Below, one piece after another: positions 1 through 5,269 of a stretch of 6,229 bases of DNA. Made by a program: the position numbers and the translations under genes. The stretch covers positions 1-6,229 of the forward strand of contig VGYW01000469.1 of NCBI GenBank assembly GCA_016872875.1, given 5' to 3'. The stretch's first letter is position 1; every line of letters starts with the position of its first letter. The stretch is from Planctomycetota bacterium (GTDB lineage: Bacteria > Planctomycetota > PUPC01 > DSUN01). Below the pieces are notes generated by a model. That model had not been told where the DNA came from. It saw only the letters and a program-made list of their open reading frames with translations, and ran no database searches.

Positions 1-19
1 CGCTCCGCTGGCTACCAAA

Positions 20-38
20 GCGGCATCTCCGATGCCGC
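20..38. repeat. Perfect 7-bp-stem hairpin
   Basis: GCGGCAT at 20-26 pairs exactly with ATGCCGC at 32-38 around the 5-base loop CTCCG. No T-run follows on either strand, so a rho-independent terminator is not supported. It resembles a REP-like palindrome, but only one copy lies in the window. Confidence 0.55.
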
Positions 39-75
39 ACTCCATACCCTTCCCGTCTCGTCTACTCTGTTCCCC

Positions 76-239
76 CCTCTGTGCTACAAACATGCAGAAT
101 CTTGTTTTCCGGAAAGATTTTTCCTCCGCGTTTGGTTGCGGCTTGCCGCGATGGGTCTTCCTCTGTGCTACAAACATCCAGAATCTTGTTTTCCGGAAAG
201 ATTTTTCCTCCGCGTTTGGTTGCGGCTTGCCGCGATGGG
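76..239. repeat. 84-bp tandem duplication (two copies)
   Basis: Copy 1 (76-155) and copy 2 (160-239) begin with CCTCTGTGCT and match at every position except one (G at 94, C at 178). The period is 84 bp. Each copy holds two small palindromes: TTTCCGGAAA flanked by AATCTT and AGATT, and GCGGC-TT-GCCGC near its end. A third, diverged unit appears to begin with CCTCTGTG at 250. The near identity implies a recent duplication. It is not a CRISPR: there are no unique spacers and only two full units. Confidence 0.9.
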
Positions 240-240
240 C

Positions 241-264
241 CCTCAGTGTCCTCTGTGGTGACCC
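241..264. repeat. Degenerate CTCTGTG-type repeat
   Basis: CCTCAGTG and TCCTCTGTGGTGA follow the second 84-bp unit and reuse its first eight bases (CCTCTGTG at 250-257). From memory, similar CTCTGTGTCCTCTGTGG strings recur between genes of several bacterial phyla; this recollection has not been checked by a search. The string lies just past the lemA stop codon and has no coding role that I can see. Confidence 0.4.
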
Positions 265-279
265 TCTTCTCTCCGCCTC

Positions 280-837
280 TCACAGCCCCGCGTCTGACAC
301 GGCGCGCTCGCGGATGTCGGCGATCTCGAAGAACTCGCGGCGCGTGAACCCGAACATGCCCGCCAGGATGTTGGTCGGGAACATCTCCACCAGGTTGTTG
401 TTCTCGCGGACGTTGCCATTGTAGAAGCGCCTGGCCGCCTGGATGCGGTCCTCGGTGTTCACGAGCTCGGTCTGGAGCTGGAGGTAGTTCTGGCTCGCCT
501 TGAGGTTCGGGTAGTTCTCCACGCGGACGAGGAGGGCGGAGAGGGCGCGAATGAGCTTGTTCTCGCTCTCAGCCTGGCTCGATGGGGAGCCCGTGTTCGC
601 CACGCACTCCTGGCGGAGCGCCGTGATCCGCTCGAGCAGGTCGCGTTCGTAGCTCGCGTAGCCCTTCACGCAGCTCACCAGGTTCGGGATGAGGTCGTAG
701 CGGCGTTTCAGCTCAGTGTCAATGTTGAACCACGCCTCATTGCAGTGGTTCCGCGCTCGCACGAGGCGGTTGTACATCCCGAAGACGAAGACCAGCAGCA
801 GGAAAGCTACGATTGCGACGACGATGGCCGGGTTCAT
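280..837 (-). CDS. lemA: LemA family membrane protein
   Basis: A 185-residue LemA-family protein of usual length. Residues 3-20 are one hydrophobic membrane segment. The helical LemA domain follows, with the signatures LKRRYDLIPNLV (43-54) and VKGYASYE (57-64), ENYPNLKAS at 107-115, and the C-terminal block from RFYN (137-140) to FPTNILAGMFGF (153-164). LemA proteins are membrane-anchored helical-bundle proteins without a settled biochemical role; none is claimed here. ATG at 837 is chosen over an upstream TTG at 870 because the membrane segment starts right after it and GAGGG (minus strand, 844-848) sits six bases upstream. The gene diverges from the cdaA operon. No TPM-domain or peptidase partner, often seen with lemA, lies in the window, though one could lie to the left. 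Confidence 0.95.
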   Translation of the reverse strand: MNPAIVVAIVAFLLLVFVFGMYNRLVRARNHCNEAWFNIDTELKRRYDLIPNLVSCVKGYASYERDLLERITALRQECVANTGSPSSQAESENKLIRALSALLVRVENYPNLKASQNYLQLQTELVNTEDRIQAARRFYNGNVRENNNLVEMFPTNILAGMFGFTRREFFEIADIRERAVSDAGL

Positions 838-879
838 CTGGCACCCTCGGTTCGGTCCTCGAAGAGACAATTCGGCAAG

Positions 880-908
880 AGCTTACGGATTTACACGAGT
901 TCGGTCAA
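880..908 (-). promoter_or_regulatory. Candidate lemA promoter
   Basis: Read on the minus strand, TTGACC (903-908) is followed after 17 bases by TAAGCT (880-885). The -35 matches consensus at five of six positions; the -10 is poor. A start near 873 would give a leader of about 36 bases before ATG 837. The octamer TTTGACCG around this -35 is identical to that around the cdaA -35, in opposite orientation. This is tentative because of the weak -10. Confidence 0.35.
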
Positions 909-1044
909 ACGGAGTCTGGCCCCCGGTCTTGGGGTTCCCAATCGTCGTCGCCCTCGTCGTCGAATCCTCTTGCCAGGAAGAGGCCCTCGGACTCCACGAC
1001 GACGACGAGGACGAGGACGAGAAGATTGGGAGTCTTTGACCGGG
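902..1044. repeat. Large imperfect inverted repeat between divergent genes
   Basis: The paired blocks are CCCGGTC (922-928) with GACCGGG (1038-1044), TCCCAATC (936-943) with GATTGGGA (1024-1031), and a GTC-rich tract (944-963) with a GAC/GAG-rich tract (996-1021). A small hairpin sits at the centre: CCTCTT, six bases, AAGAGG (966-983). An outer octamer CGGTCAAA (902-909) is an alternative partner for TTTGACCG (1035-1042). The right arm contains the -35 of cdaA. No gene is seen: the acidic Asp/Glu run encoded by the triplets has no recognisable protein around it. Confidence 0.7.
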
Positions 1045-1063
1045 AGAGGGGATTTGCTATAAT
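1036..1063 (+). promoter_or_regulatory. Sigma70-type promoter of the cdaA operon
   Basis: TTGACC (1036-1041), a 16-base spacer, then a perfect TATAAT (1058-1063) preceded by TGC, an extended -10. The expected start is A at about 1070, six bases past the -10, giving a leader of about 38 bases before cdaA ATG 1108. The -35 lies in the right arm of an inverted repeat, so a regulator or DNA structure could act on it; that part is inference. Confidence 0.78.
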
Positions 1064-1069
1064 CGCCCC

Positions 1070-1111
1070 ATGGCTTGCAGCCGAATGGCCGGATTGGGCG
1101 AAGGCCGATGA
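1070..1111 (+). CDS. Possible 13-residue leader ORF overlapping cdaA start
   Basis: ATG at 1070 coincides with the predicted transcription start and opens a 13-codon frame (MACSRMAGLGEGR) whose TGA (1109-1111) overlaps the cdaA ATG in an ATGA. If translated, it would be leaderless and could couple initiation to cdaA. There is no conservation evidence, and a chance ORF of this size is common. The peptide is not recognised. Confidence 0.2.
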   Translation: MACSRMAGLGEGR

Positions 1112-1878
1112 ATCCGCTCCAATACCTCACCTGGCGCGCCGGGCTGGAAATCCTGCTGCTCGCGGCGATGTACTACGCGGCGCTGCGGTTCGTGCGGGGG
1201 ACGCGCGGGGCGGGGATTCTCAAGGGCCTGGGGCTGGCGGTCGTCGTCGGCCTCATCGGCGTGCTGTTCCTCGCGAGGTTCCTCGGCCTGCGGGTGCTCG
1301 AGGGGATGGCTGGGGGGGTGGTGGCGCTCTTCGGGTTCGCGCTCCTCGTGATCTTCCAGCCCGAGCTGCGCCGCGCGCTCGTGCGGCTGGGCCAGAGCCC
1401 GCTCTTCGGCTTCTTCGCCCGCTCGCACAAGGAGGTGAGCGACCACGTGGCGGAGGCGGTGACGGCGATGAGCCGCGACCGCATCGGCGCGCTCATCGCG
1501 GTCGAGCGCGAGGTGAGCCTGCGGAGCTACATGGAGGGCGGCGTGCGGCTGGACGCGGACGTGACGGCGGCCCTGCTGGTGACGATCTTCAACCCGGCCA
1601 CGCCCCTGCACGACGGCGCGGTGATCCTACAGGGCGACCGCGTGGTGGCCGCCGGCTGCCTCTTCCCCCTCACGGAGAACGTCGAGGCGGGCAGCGGCCT
1701 CGGCACCCGCCACAGGGCCGCCATCGGGATAACCGAGGACAGCGATGCCATCGCCGTGGTCGTGTCCGAGGAGACCGGCACCATCTCGCTCGCGGTGAAA
1801 GGCAAGCTGACGAGCGGCCTGGCCCCCGAGAACCTGCGGACCATCCTGCGGGGCCTGTCGGCTCACGCGGCCGCGTGA
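1108..1878 (+). CDS. cdaA: Diadenylate cyclase CdaA (c-di-AMP synthase)
   Basis: A 256-residue membrane diadenylate cyclase, which condenses two ATP into c-di-AMP, a second messenger for potassium, osmotic and cell-wall balance. Three hydrophobic segments (about 14-29, 40-56 and 69-83) precede the cytosolic DAC domain (about 100-250). Both catalytic motifs are intact: DGA (169-171, in PLHDGAV) and RHR (201-203, in GTRHRAA), followed by VVSEETG (218-224). Length and order match the CdaA/YbbP class, as opposed to DisA. ATG 1108 is chosen because the first membrane segment follows directly; an in-frame TTG at 1075 would add 11 residues with no membrane character. The ribosome site is weak (AAGG at 1101-1104, spaced 3). 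It is the first gene of the operon, with its own strong promoter, and is followed by its regulator cdaR. Confidence 0.97.
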   Translation: MNPLQYLTWRAGLEILLLAAMYYAALRFVRGTRGAGILKGLGLAVVVGLIGVLFLARFLGLRVLEGMAGGVVALFGFALLVIFQPELRRALVRLGQSPLFGFFARSHKEVSDHVAEAVTAMSRDRIGALIAVEREVSLRSYMEGGVRLDADVTAALLVTIFNPATPLHDGAVILQGDRVVAAGCLFPLTENVEAGSGLGTRHRAAIGITEDSDAIAVVVSEETGTISLAVKGKLTSGLAPENLRTILRGLSAHAAA

Positions 1879-1880
1879 GA

Positions 1881-1942
1881 ATTGCGGATTGCCGATTTCG
1901 GATTGCGGATTGAAATCTGGAATCTGGCATCTGGAACATGGG
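1881..1942 (+). repeat. 7-bp tandem repeat array, cdaA-cdaR gap
   Basis: Starting two bases after the cdaA stop, units run ATTGCGG, ATTGCCG, ATTTCGG, ATTGCGG, then a 6-base step, then ATCTGGA, ATCTGGC, ATCTGGA. The array fills nearly the whole 70-bp gap, so the cdaR start must use signals in or just after it; the nearest purine run is GGGA at 1940-1943. The first block is a variant of the reverse complement of the AAATCCG block inside pdxJ (CGGATTT). Confidence 0.85.
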
Positions 1943-1948
1943 ATTCGC

Positions 1949-3607
1949 ATGAGGCGTTTTCTTCGGGTCTTCTATCGCCACCTCGACCTCAAGCTTGCCG
2001 CCCTGCTCCTGGCGGCAATCACGTGGTACTACGTGACCACGGCGGGGATAGACGAGCGGCGCTTCGTGGGCGTGGTGGTCAGGCCGCTCAATCCGCCGCC
2101 CGAGGTCGCGCTCCTCGGCCAGGCGCCCGCCTCGGCCAACCTCACGCTCCGCGGGCCGCGCCACGAGCTCGAAGAGCTCAAGACCCCCGAGCTCTTCGCC
2201 GTGCTCGACCTCCGCGAGGTGTCCCTCGGCGCGGGCGAGACTGTGCGGGTGCCGCTGGCAACGCGCCACCTGCGGGCGGGCCGCAGCCCCGAAACCTCCG
2301 AGCGCCTCCCCGCCGGCGTGGTGCTCCTGAGGGCCGAGCCCGACAGCGTGGCGCTCACCCTCGACCGCGTGGAGGAGGTTCTTCTGGATGTCGAGGTGGT
2401 CACTGAGGGGGAGCCGGCGGCCGGCTTCACCCAGAAGAAGAGCGCGCAGCCGCCCAAAGTGAAGGTGCGGGGCGCCTCGCGCCTCCTGCGGCGCCTGAGC
2501 GCCATCCGCACCGAGCCGGTGCGGGTGGACGGCCTCCGCGAGCGGCTCCAGCGCCGCGTGCCGCTCCAGCGCCAGGTGGTCGGCCCAGAGTACCAGGCCG
2601 TGCCGATCAGTTGCGAGCCGGACAGCGTGGAGGTGAGTCTGGACGTAACGGCGACGCCGGTGGAGCGGACGGTGGAGCGGGTCCCCGTGCGGCTCGTGGG
2701 CGTGCCGAGCACCCTGGCCGTGGTTCAGGAGGAGGTGCGCGAGGTCACTGTCCGCCTCAGCGGGCCGGGACCCGCGATGCGCGACGTTGACGCCGGCACC
2801 CTCGCGGTGGAGGCGAGCCTGGAGGGCACGCAGCCGCCGGCGCGCGGGGCGGAGGCGATCACGGTGTTCCTGCGCCGCGAGAACATCCGCCAGCTCGCCG
2901 CCGGCGCCTGGGCGCCCCTGCCGCGCGAGGTCGAGCTCCTCGAAGTCCGCCCGCGCGCCCTGCCGCTCACACTCGACCGCGTCGGCTCCCGCACCCTCCC
3001 CGTCGAGGCCGTCCGCGAGGGAACGCTCCCCGAGGACTACGAGGTGAGCCAGGTGACTGTGGTGCCCGAGAAGGTGACAGTTCGCGGGCCGGAGACCATC
3101 CTCAACGACCTCAAGGCGGTGGAGACGGCCCCCGTGGCCGTGACCGGCCTGCGGGAGCGGCTGCGCCGCACCGTGCGGCTGGTGGAGAGCGTGGACGCCG
3201 GCCCCTACCGCGGCGTGCGCATCGAGCCGTCGCAGCAGTTCGTGGACGTCGTGATCGCGGTGTCGGAGCGGCGGGCGGAGAAGGTGCTCGCCAGCCTGCC
3301 CGTCCACGTCCTCGTCCGGCCAGAGGTCGCCCTCAACATCCGCATCGAGCTCGACCGCCGCACGGTTGGGCCGGTGGCGTTCGTCGGGCCGCGCTCGCGC
3401 ATGGAGCACTTCACGGCCGACAGCGTGACCGCCTTCGTGCCGCTCGACATCACTGGCCCGGCCGACCTCCGCCCGACCATACGCAACGTGGAGTTCTACA
3501 TCCGCGACCCCCTGGTCCGCCTGGCACCCGACGCCAAGCCGCTCTCCGTGAAGCTGGAGTTCCCGCCGCCCGAACGCGGCCCGGAGCCGCCCAAGAAGAA
3601 GGAATGA
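1949..3607 (+). CDS. cdaR: CdaR, YbbR-domain regulator of CdaA
   Basis: A 552-residue YbbR-domain protein. A short basic start (MRRFLRVFYRHLD) leads into one membrane segment (about 14-29, ending in WYYV, as in the family), and the rest is predicted to lie outside the cytoplasm. The remainder divides into about five beta-rich YbbR-like units, with boundaries near residues 138, 237, 342 and 439. Units 2 and 4 share a recurring pattern: V-x-VRG, then DGLRERL or TGLRERL. The tail is proline- and lysine-rich (PPERGPEPPKKKE). In Firmicutes, CdaR binds and modulates CdaA, and cdaA-cdaR adjacency is classical. ATG 1949 is chosen over an upstream TTG at 1889, whose extra 20 residues would be translated repeat. 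The ribosome site is poor (GGGA, spaced 5). The unit count is my reading and could be four. Confidence 0.92.
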   Translation: MRRFLRVFYRHLDLKLAALLLAAITWYYVTTAGIDERRFVGVVVRPLNPPPEVALLGQAPASANLTLRGPRHELEELKTPELFAVLDLREVSLGAGETVRVPLATRHLRAGRSPETSERLPAGVVLLRAEPDSVALTLDRVEEVLLDVEVVTEGEPAAGFTQKKSAQPPKVKVRGASRLLRRLSAIRTEPVRVDGLRERLQRRVPLQRQVVGPEYQAVPISCEPDSVEVSLDVTATPVERTVERVPVRLVGVPSTLAVVQEEVREVTVRLSGPGPAMRDVDAGTLAVEASLEGTQPPARGAEAITVFLRRENIRQLAAGAWAPLPREVELLEVRPRALPLTLDRVGSRTLPVEAVREGTLPEDYEVSQVTVVPEKVTVRGPETILNDLKAVETAPVAVTGLRERLRRTVRLVESVDAGPYRGVRIEPSQQFVDVVIAVSERRAEKVLASLPVHVLVRPEVALNIRIELDRRTVGPVAFVGPRSRMEHFTADSVTAFVPLDITGPADLRPTIRNVEFYIRDPLVRLAPDAKPLSVKLEFPPPERGPEPPKKKE

Positions 3608-3608
3608 T

Positions 3609-3677
3609 GCGTGACCCGTGACGCGTGACCCGTGACTCAGAAACTCCCCTCTTCTCACGCGTCACGCGTCACGCGTC
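3609..3677. repeat. Inverted pair of 7-bp repeat arrays, cdaR-pdxJ gap
   Basis: The left arm (3609-3636) is GCGTGAC, CCGTGAC, GCGTGAC, CCGTGAC. The right arm (3655-3675) is three copies of TCACGCG. The arms pair with mismatches where C replaces G in alternate left units, around an 18-base pyrimidine-rich loop. It begins one base after the cdaR stop. No T-run follows, so it is not a standard terminator. It ends about 20 bases before pdxJ, leaving GGAG (3684-3687) free as ribosome site. Confidence 0.88.
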
Positions 3678-3696
3678 CGGAACGGAGCAAGGGAAG

Positions 3697-4464
3697 ATGA
3701 TCGAGCTGAGCGTGAATATTGACCACGTGGCGACGGTGCGCCAGGCCCGCCGCATCAGCGAGCCGGACCCCGTGGCGGCCGCCGTGCTTGCTGAGCTGGG
3801 CGGGGCCGACGGCATCACGGTCCACCTCCGCGAGGACCGCCGCCACGCCCAGGACCGCGACGTGCGCCTGCTCCGCGAGACGGTCGGCGGCGAGCTCAAC
3901 CTCGAAATGGCCTGCTCGGAGGAGATCATCCGCATCGCCCTCGACGTCAGGCCCGGCCTCATCACACTCGTCCCCGAGCGCCGCGAGGAGATCACGACGG
4001 AGGGCGGGCTCGACCTTCGGCGCCGCCCACGGGCCATCGCAGGCGCCGTCGCCCGCTTCCGAAAGGCCGGCATGAAAGTCAGCTTCTTCATTGACCCCGA
4101 CGAGGCGCAGATCAAGCTCGCCCGGAAGCTCGAGGCCGACTTCGTGGAGCTGCACACGGGCGAATATGCCGAGTGCGGAGTGCGGAGTGCGGAGTGCGGA
4201 GTGAAATCCGAAATCCGAAATCCGAAATCCGAAATCGAGCGGCTTTGCGACGGCGCTGCCGCAGCCGCCACGCTGGGCCTCGGCGTCCACGCCGGCCACG
4301 GGCTCAACTACCGCAACGTCCAGCCCGTCGCGGCCATCCCGCAGGTGACGGGCCTCTACATCGGCCACAGCATCGTCGGCCGCGCCATCTTTGTGGGCAT
4401 GCAGCAGGCCGTGAGGGAGATGAAGGAGCTGATGCGCCAAGCAAGGGAAGGGCCAGACGCGTGA
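3697..4464 (+). CDS. pdxJ: Pyridoxine 5'-phosphate synthase PdxJ
   Basis: A 255-residue enzyme that joins 1-deoxy-D-xylulose 5-phosphate and 3-amino-2-oxopropyl phosphate to form pyridoxine 5'-phosphate, the last ring-closing step of DXP-dependent vitamin B6 synthesis in the cytosol. Family motifs are intact: VNIDHVATVRQAR (6-18), GADGITVHLREDRRH (36-50, with H43 and R45), NLEMA with E70, TTEGGLD (100-106), VELHTG (150-155), AGHGLNY (199-205, with H201) and IGHSIVGRA near the end. Residues 159-180 are encoded by 7-bp repeats and replace the variable stretch after HTGxYA; the segment from HTG to AGHGL is 43 residues, against 33 in the E. coli protein as I recall it. ATG 3697 has GGAG nine bases upstream; an upstream GTG at 3625 lies in repeat DNA. 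The TGA stop falls inside the next repeat array. Confidence 0.96.
   Translation: MIELSVNIDHVATVRQARRISEPDPVAAAVLAELGGADGITVHLREDRRHAQDRDVRLLRETVGGELNLEMACSEEIIRIALDVRPGLITLVPERREEITTEGGLDLRRRPRAIAGAVARFRKAGMKVSFFIDPDEAQIKLARKLEADFVELHTGEYAECGVRSAECGVKSEIRNPKSEIERLCDGAAAAATLGLGVHAGHGLNYRNVQPVAAIPQVTGLYIGHSIVGRAIFVGMQQAVREMKELMRQAREGPDA
4171..4236 (+). repeat. In-frame double 7-bp repeat inside pdxJ
   Basis: Two adjoining blocks of exactly 33 bases: GAGTGCG x4 plus GAGTG (4171-4203), then AAATCCG x4 plus AAATC (4204-4236). The total of 66 bases starts on a codon boundary and encodes 22 residues (E159-I180). Neither unit holds a stop in any forward frame. Because 7 is not a multiple of 3, each block reads as one seven-residue cycle (ECGVRSA, KSEIRNP) whatever the frame. 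Codons such as AAA, AAT and CGA here differ from the GC-ending codons around them. Confidence 0.97.
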
Positions 4465-4538
4465 CGCGTGACGCGTGATCAAGAGGAAACCCTTTTCCGA
4501 TCTTCTCTTGTCACGCGTCACGCGTCACGACACGCGTC
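4456..4538. repeat. Long hairpin of 7-bp repeats, pdxJ stop to folE
   Basis: ACGCGTG units begin at 4457 within the last pdxJ codons, and the pdxJ TGA (4462-4464) belongs to the array. Bases 4461-4478 are an exact 18-base reverse complement of 4511-4528. Past one unpaired T, CAAGAG (4480-4485) also pairs with CTCTTG (4505-4510), so the stem could reach 24 bp with a 19-base loop. A further ACGCGTC lies at 4532-4538. No T-run follows, so an intrinsic terminator is unlikely. It resembles the cdaR-pdxJ element in unit and layout. Confidence 0.93.
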
Positions 4539-4573
4539 GTTCACGACAGCCCCACCGAACGACAGGGGACCCG

Positions 4574-5140
4574 ATGGACAAAGAGAAGCTCAAGCAGGCG
4601 GTCCGCCTCTTCATCGAGGGGATCGGAGATGACCCAGAGCGCCGCGGGCTGCGGCGCACGCCCGACCGCGTGGCGGCCATGTGCGACGAGATCCTCGCCG
4701 GCTACGGGGTCGAGCCGGCCTCAGTCTTCCGCGAGTTCCACCGCGAGCGCCACGACGAGATCGTCCTCGTCCGCGACATCCCGTTCTACTCGCTGTGCGA
4801 GCACCACCTGCTGCCGTTCTTCGGCAAGGCGCACGTGGCCTACCTCCCCGACGGCATGCGGCTGTGCGGGATCAGCAAGCTGGCGAGGATCGTGGAGGTT
4901 CACGCCCGGCGCCTCCAGCTTCAGGAGCGGCTGACCGCCGAGATTGCAGCGTCGCTCGTCAAGGCGCTTCGGCCCAAGGGCGTGATGGTGGTGATGGAGG
5001 CCGAGCACCTGTGCATGACCATGCGCGGCGTGCGCGCCCCGGGCTCGCGCACCGTCACCAGCGTCGTCCGCGGCATCTTCCGCGAGAACGCCGCCACCCG
5101 CGCCGAAGCCATGGCGCTCCTGCGCGACGGGGTCTCGTGA
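4574..5140 (+). CDS. folE: GTP cyclohydrolase I (type IA)
   Basis: A 188-residue, full-length GTP cyclohydrolase I, which turns GTP into 7,8-dihydroneopterin triphosphate, the first step of folate and pterin synthesis (also a route to queuosine precursors). The family pattern is complete: GLRRTPDRVA (25-34), the zinc and catalytic loop SLCEHHLLPF (73-82, with C75, H77 and H78), KAHVAYLP (85-92), SKLARIVE (101-108), RLQLQERLT (113-121) and EHLCMTMRG (144-152, with third zinc ligand C147), then RAPGSRTVTS (154-163). These zinc residues match the zinc-dependent FolE class; the zinc-independent FolE2 is a different family. ATG 4574 has AGGGG at 4564-4568, five bases upstream. It is the last gene of the cdaA cluster, 109 bp after pdxJ; the hairpin in that gap may reduce or uncouple its expression. 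Confidence 0.97.
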   Translation: MDKEKLKQAVRLFIEGIGDDPERRGLRRTPDRVAAMCDEILAGYGVEPASVFREFHRERHDEIVLVRDIPFYSLCEHHLLPFFGKAHVAYLPDGMRLCGISKLARIVEVHARRLQLQERLTAEIAASLVKALRPKGVMVVMEAEHLCMTMRGVRAPGSRTVTSVVRGIFRENAATRAEAMALLRDGVS

Positions 5141-5218
5141 AAGGCTGGGGGGCCTTGTAGCCGCGCGATCTCAACTGGAAATGGCATTGACTCAGCGCAT
5201 GTTGCCGCGCGCCGAAAG

Positions 5219-5253
5219 TCCAATATCCAATACTCAACATCCAATGTTCAATG
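5219..5253 (+). repeat. 7-bp repeat array TCCAATA-type
   Basis: Five consecutive heptamers: TCCAATA, TCCAATA, CTCAACA, TCCAATG, TTCAATG. It has the same period as the arrays in the cdaA operon but an unrelated, AT-richer unit. It lies 79 bp after folE and 17 bp before the structured inverted repeat. Confidence 0.8.
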
Positions 5254-5269
5254 GCCAAGTGAAAGAGAA

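Larger units (their letters stand above)
1..279. other. Repeat-filled region downstream of lemA
   Basis: No credible gene is seen here; the open frames on both strands are translations of duplicated DNA. The stretch holds a short perfect hairpin near its left edge, two copies of an 84-bp unit, and the start of a third, degenerate unit that runs up to the lemA stop codon. It is less GC-rich than the genes, with runs of T on the plus strand. It lies beyond the 3' end of lemA, so it may be an ordinary intergenic repeat field. What lies to the left of the window is unknown. Confidence 0.6.

Noticed and set aside
76..239. CRISPR array
   Set aside because: Only two 84-bp units with a 4-base joint, no spacers and no cas genes.
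944..1039. Coding sequence ending in an Asp/Glu run
   Set aside because: The acidic run comes from GAC/GAG triplets in the inverted-repeat arm; the upstream frame has no recognisable protein and overlaps lemA and the promoter.
1889..1948. TTG start giving CdaR 20 extra residues
   Set aside because: The extra residues are translated 7-bp repeats, while ATG 1949 directly precedes the typical basic and hydrophobic N-terminus.
1670..3658. A 662-codon open frame on the minus strand
   Set aside because: It lies opposite cdaA and cdaR, is rich in Arg, His, Ala and Leu as GC-rich antisense frames are, and matches no family; the plus-strand genes carry clear motifs.
3625..3696. GTG start giving PdxJ 24 extra residues
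   Set aside because: That stretch is hairpin repeat DNA, and ATG 3697 begins the conserved IELSVNIDH with GGAG nine bases upstream.
4456..4538. Rho-independent terminator after pdxJ
   Set aside because: The stem is strong but no T-run follows on either strand, and the next gene has the same orientation.
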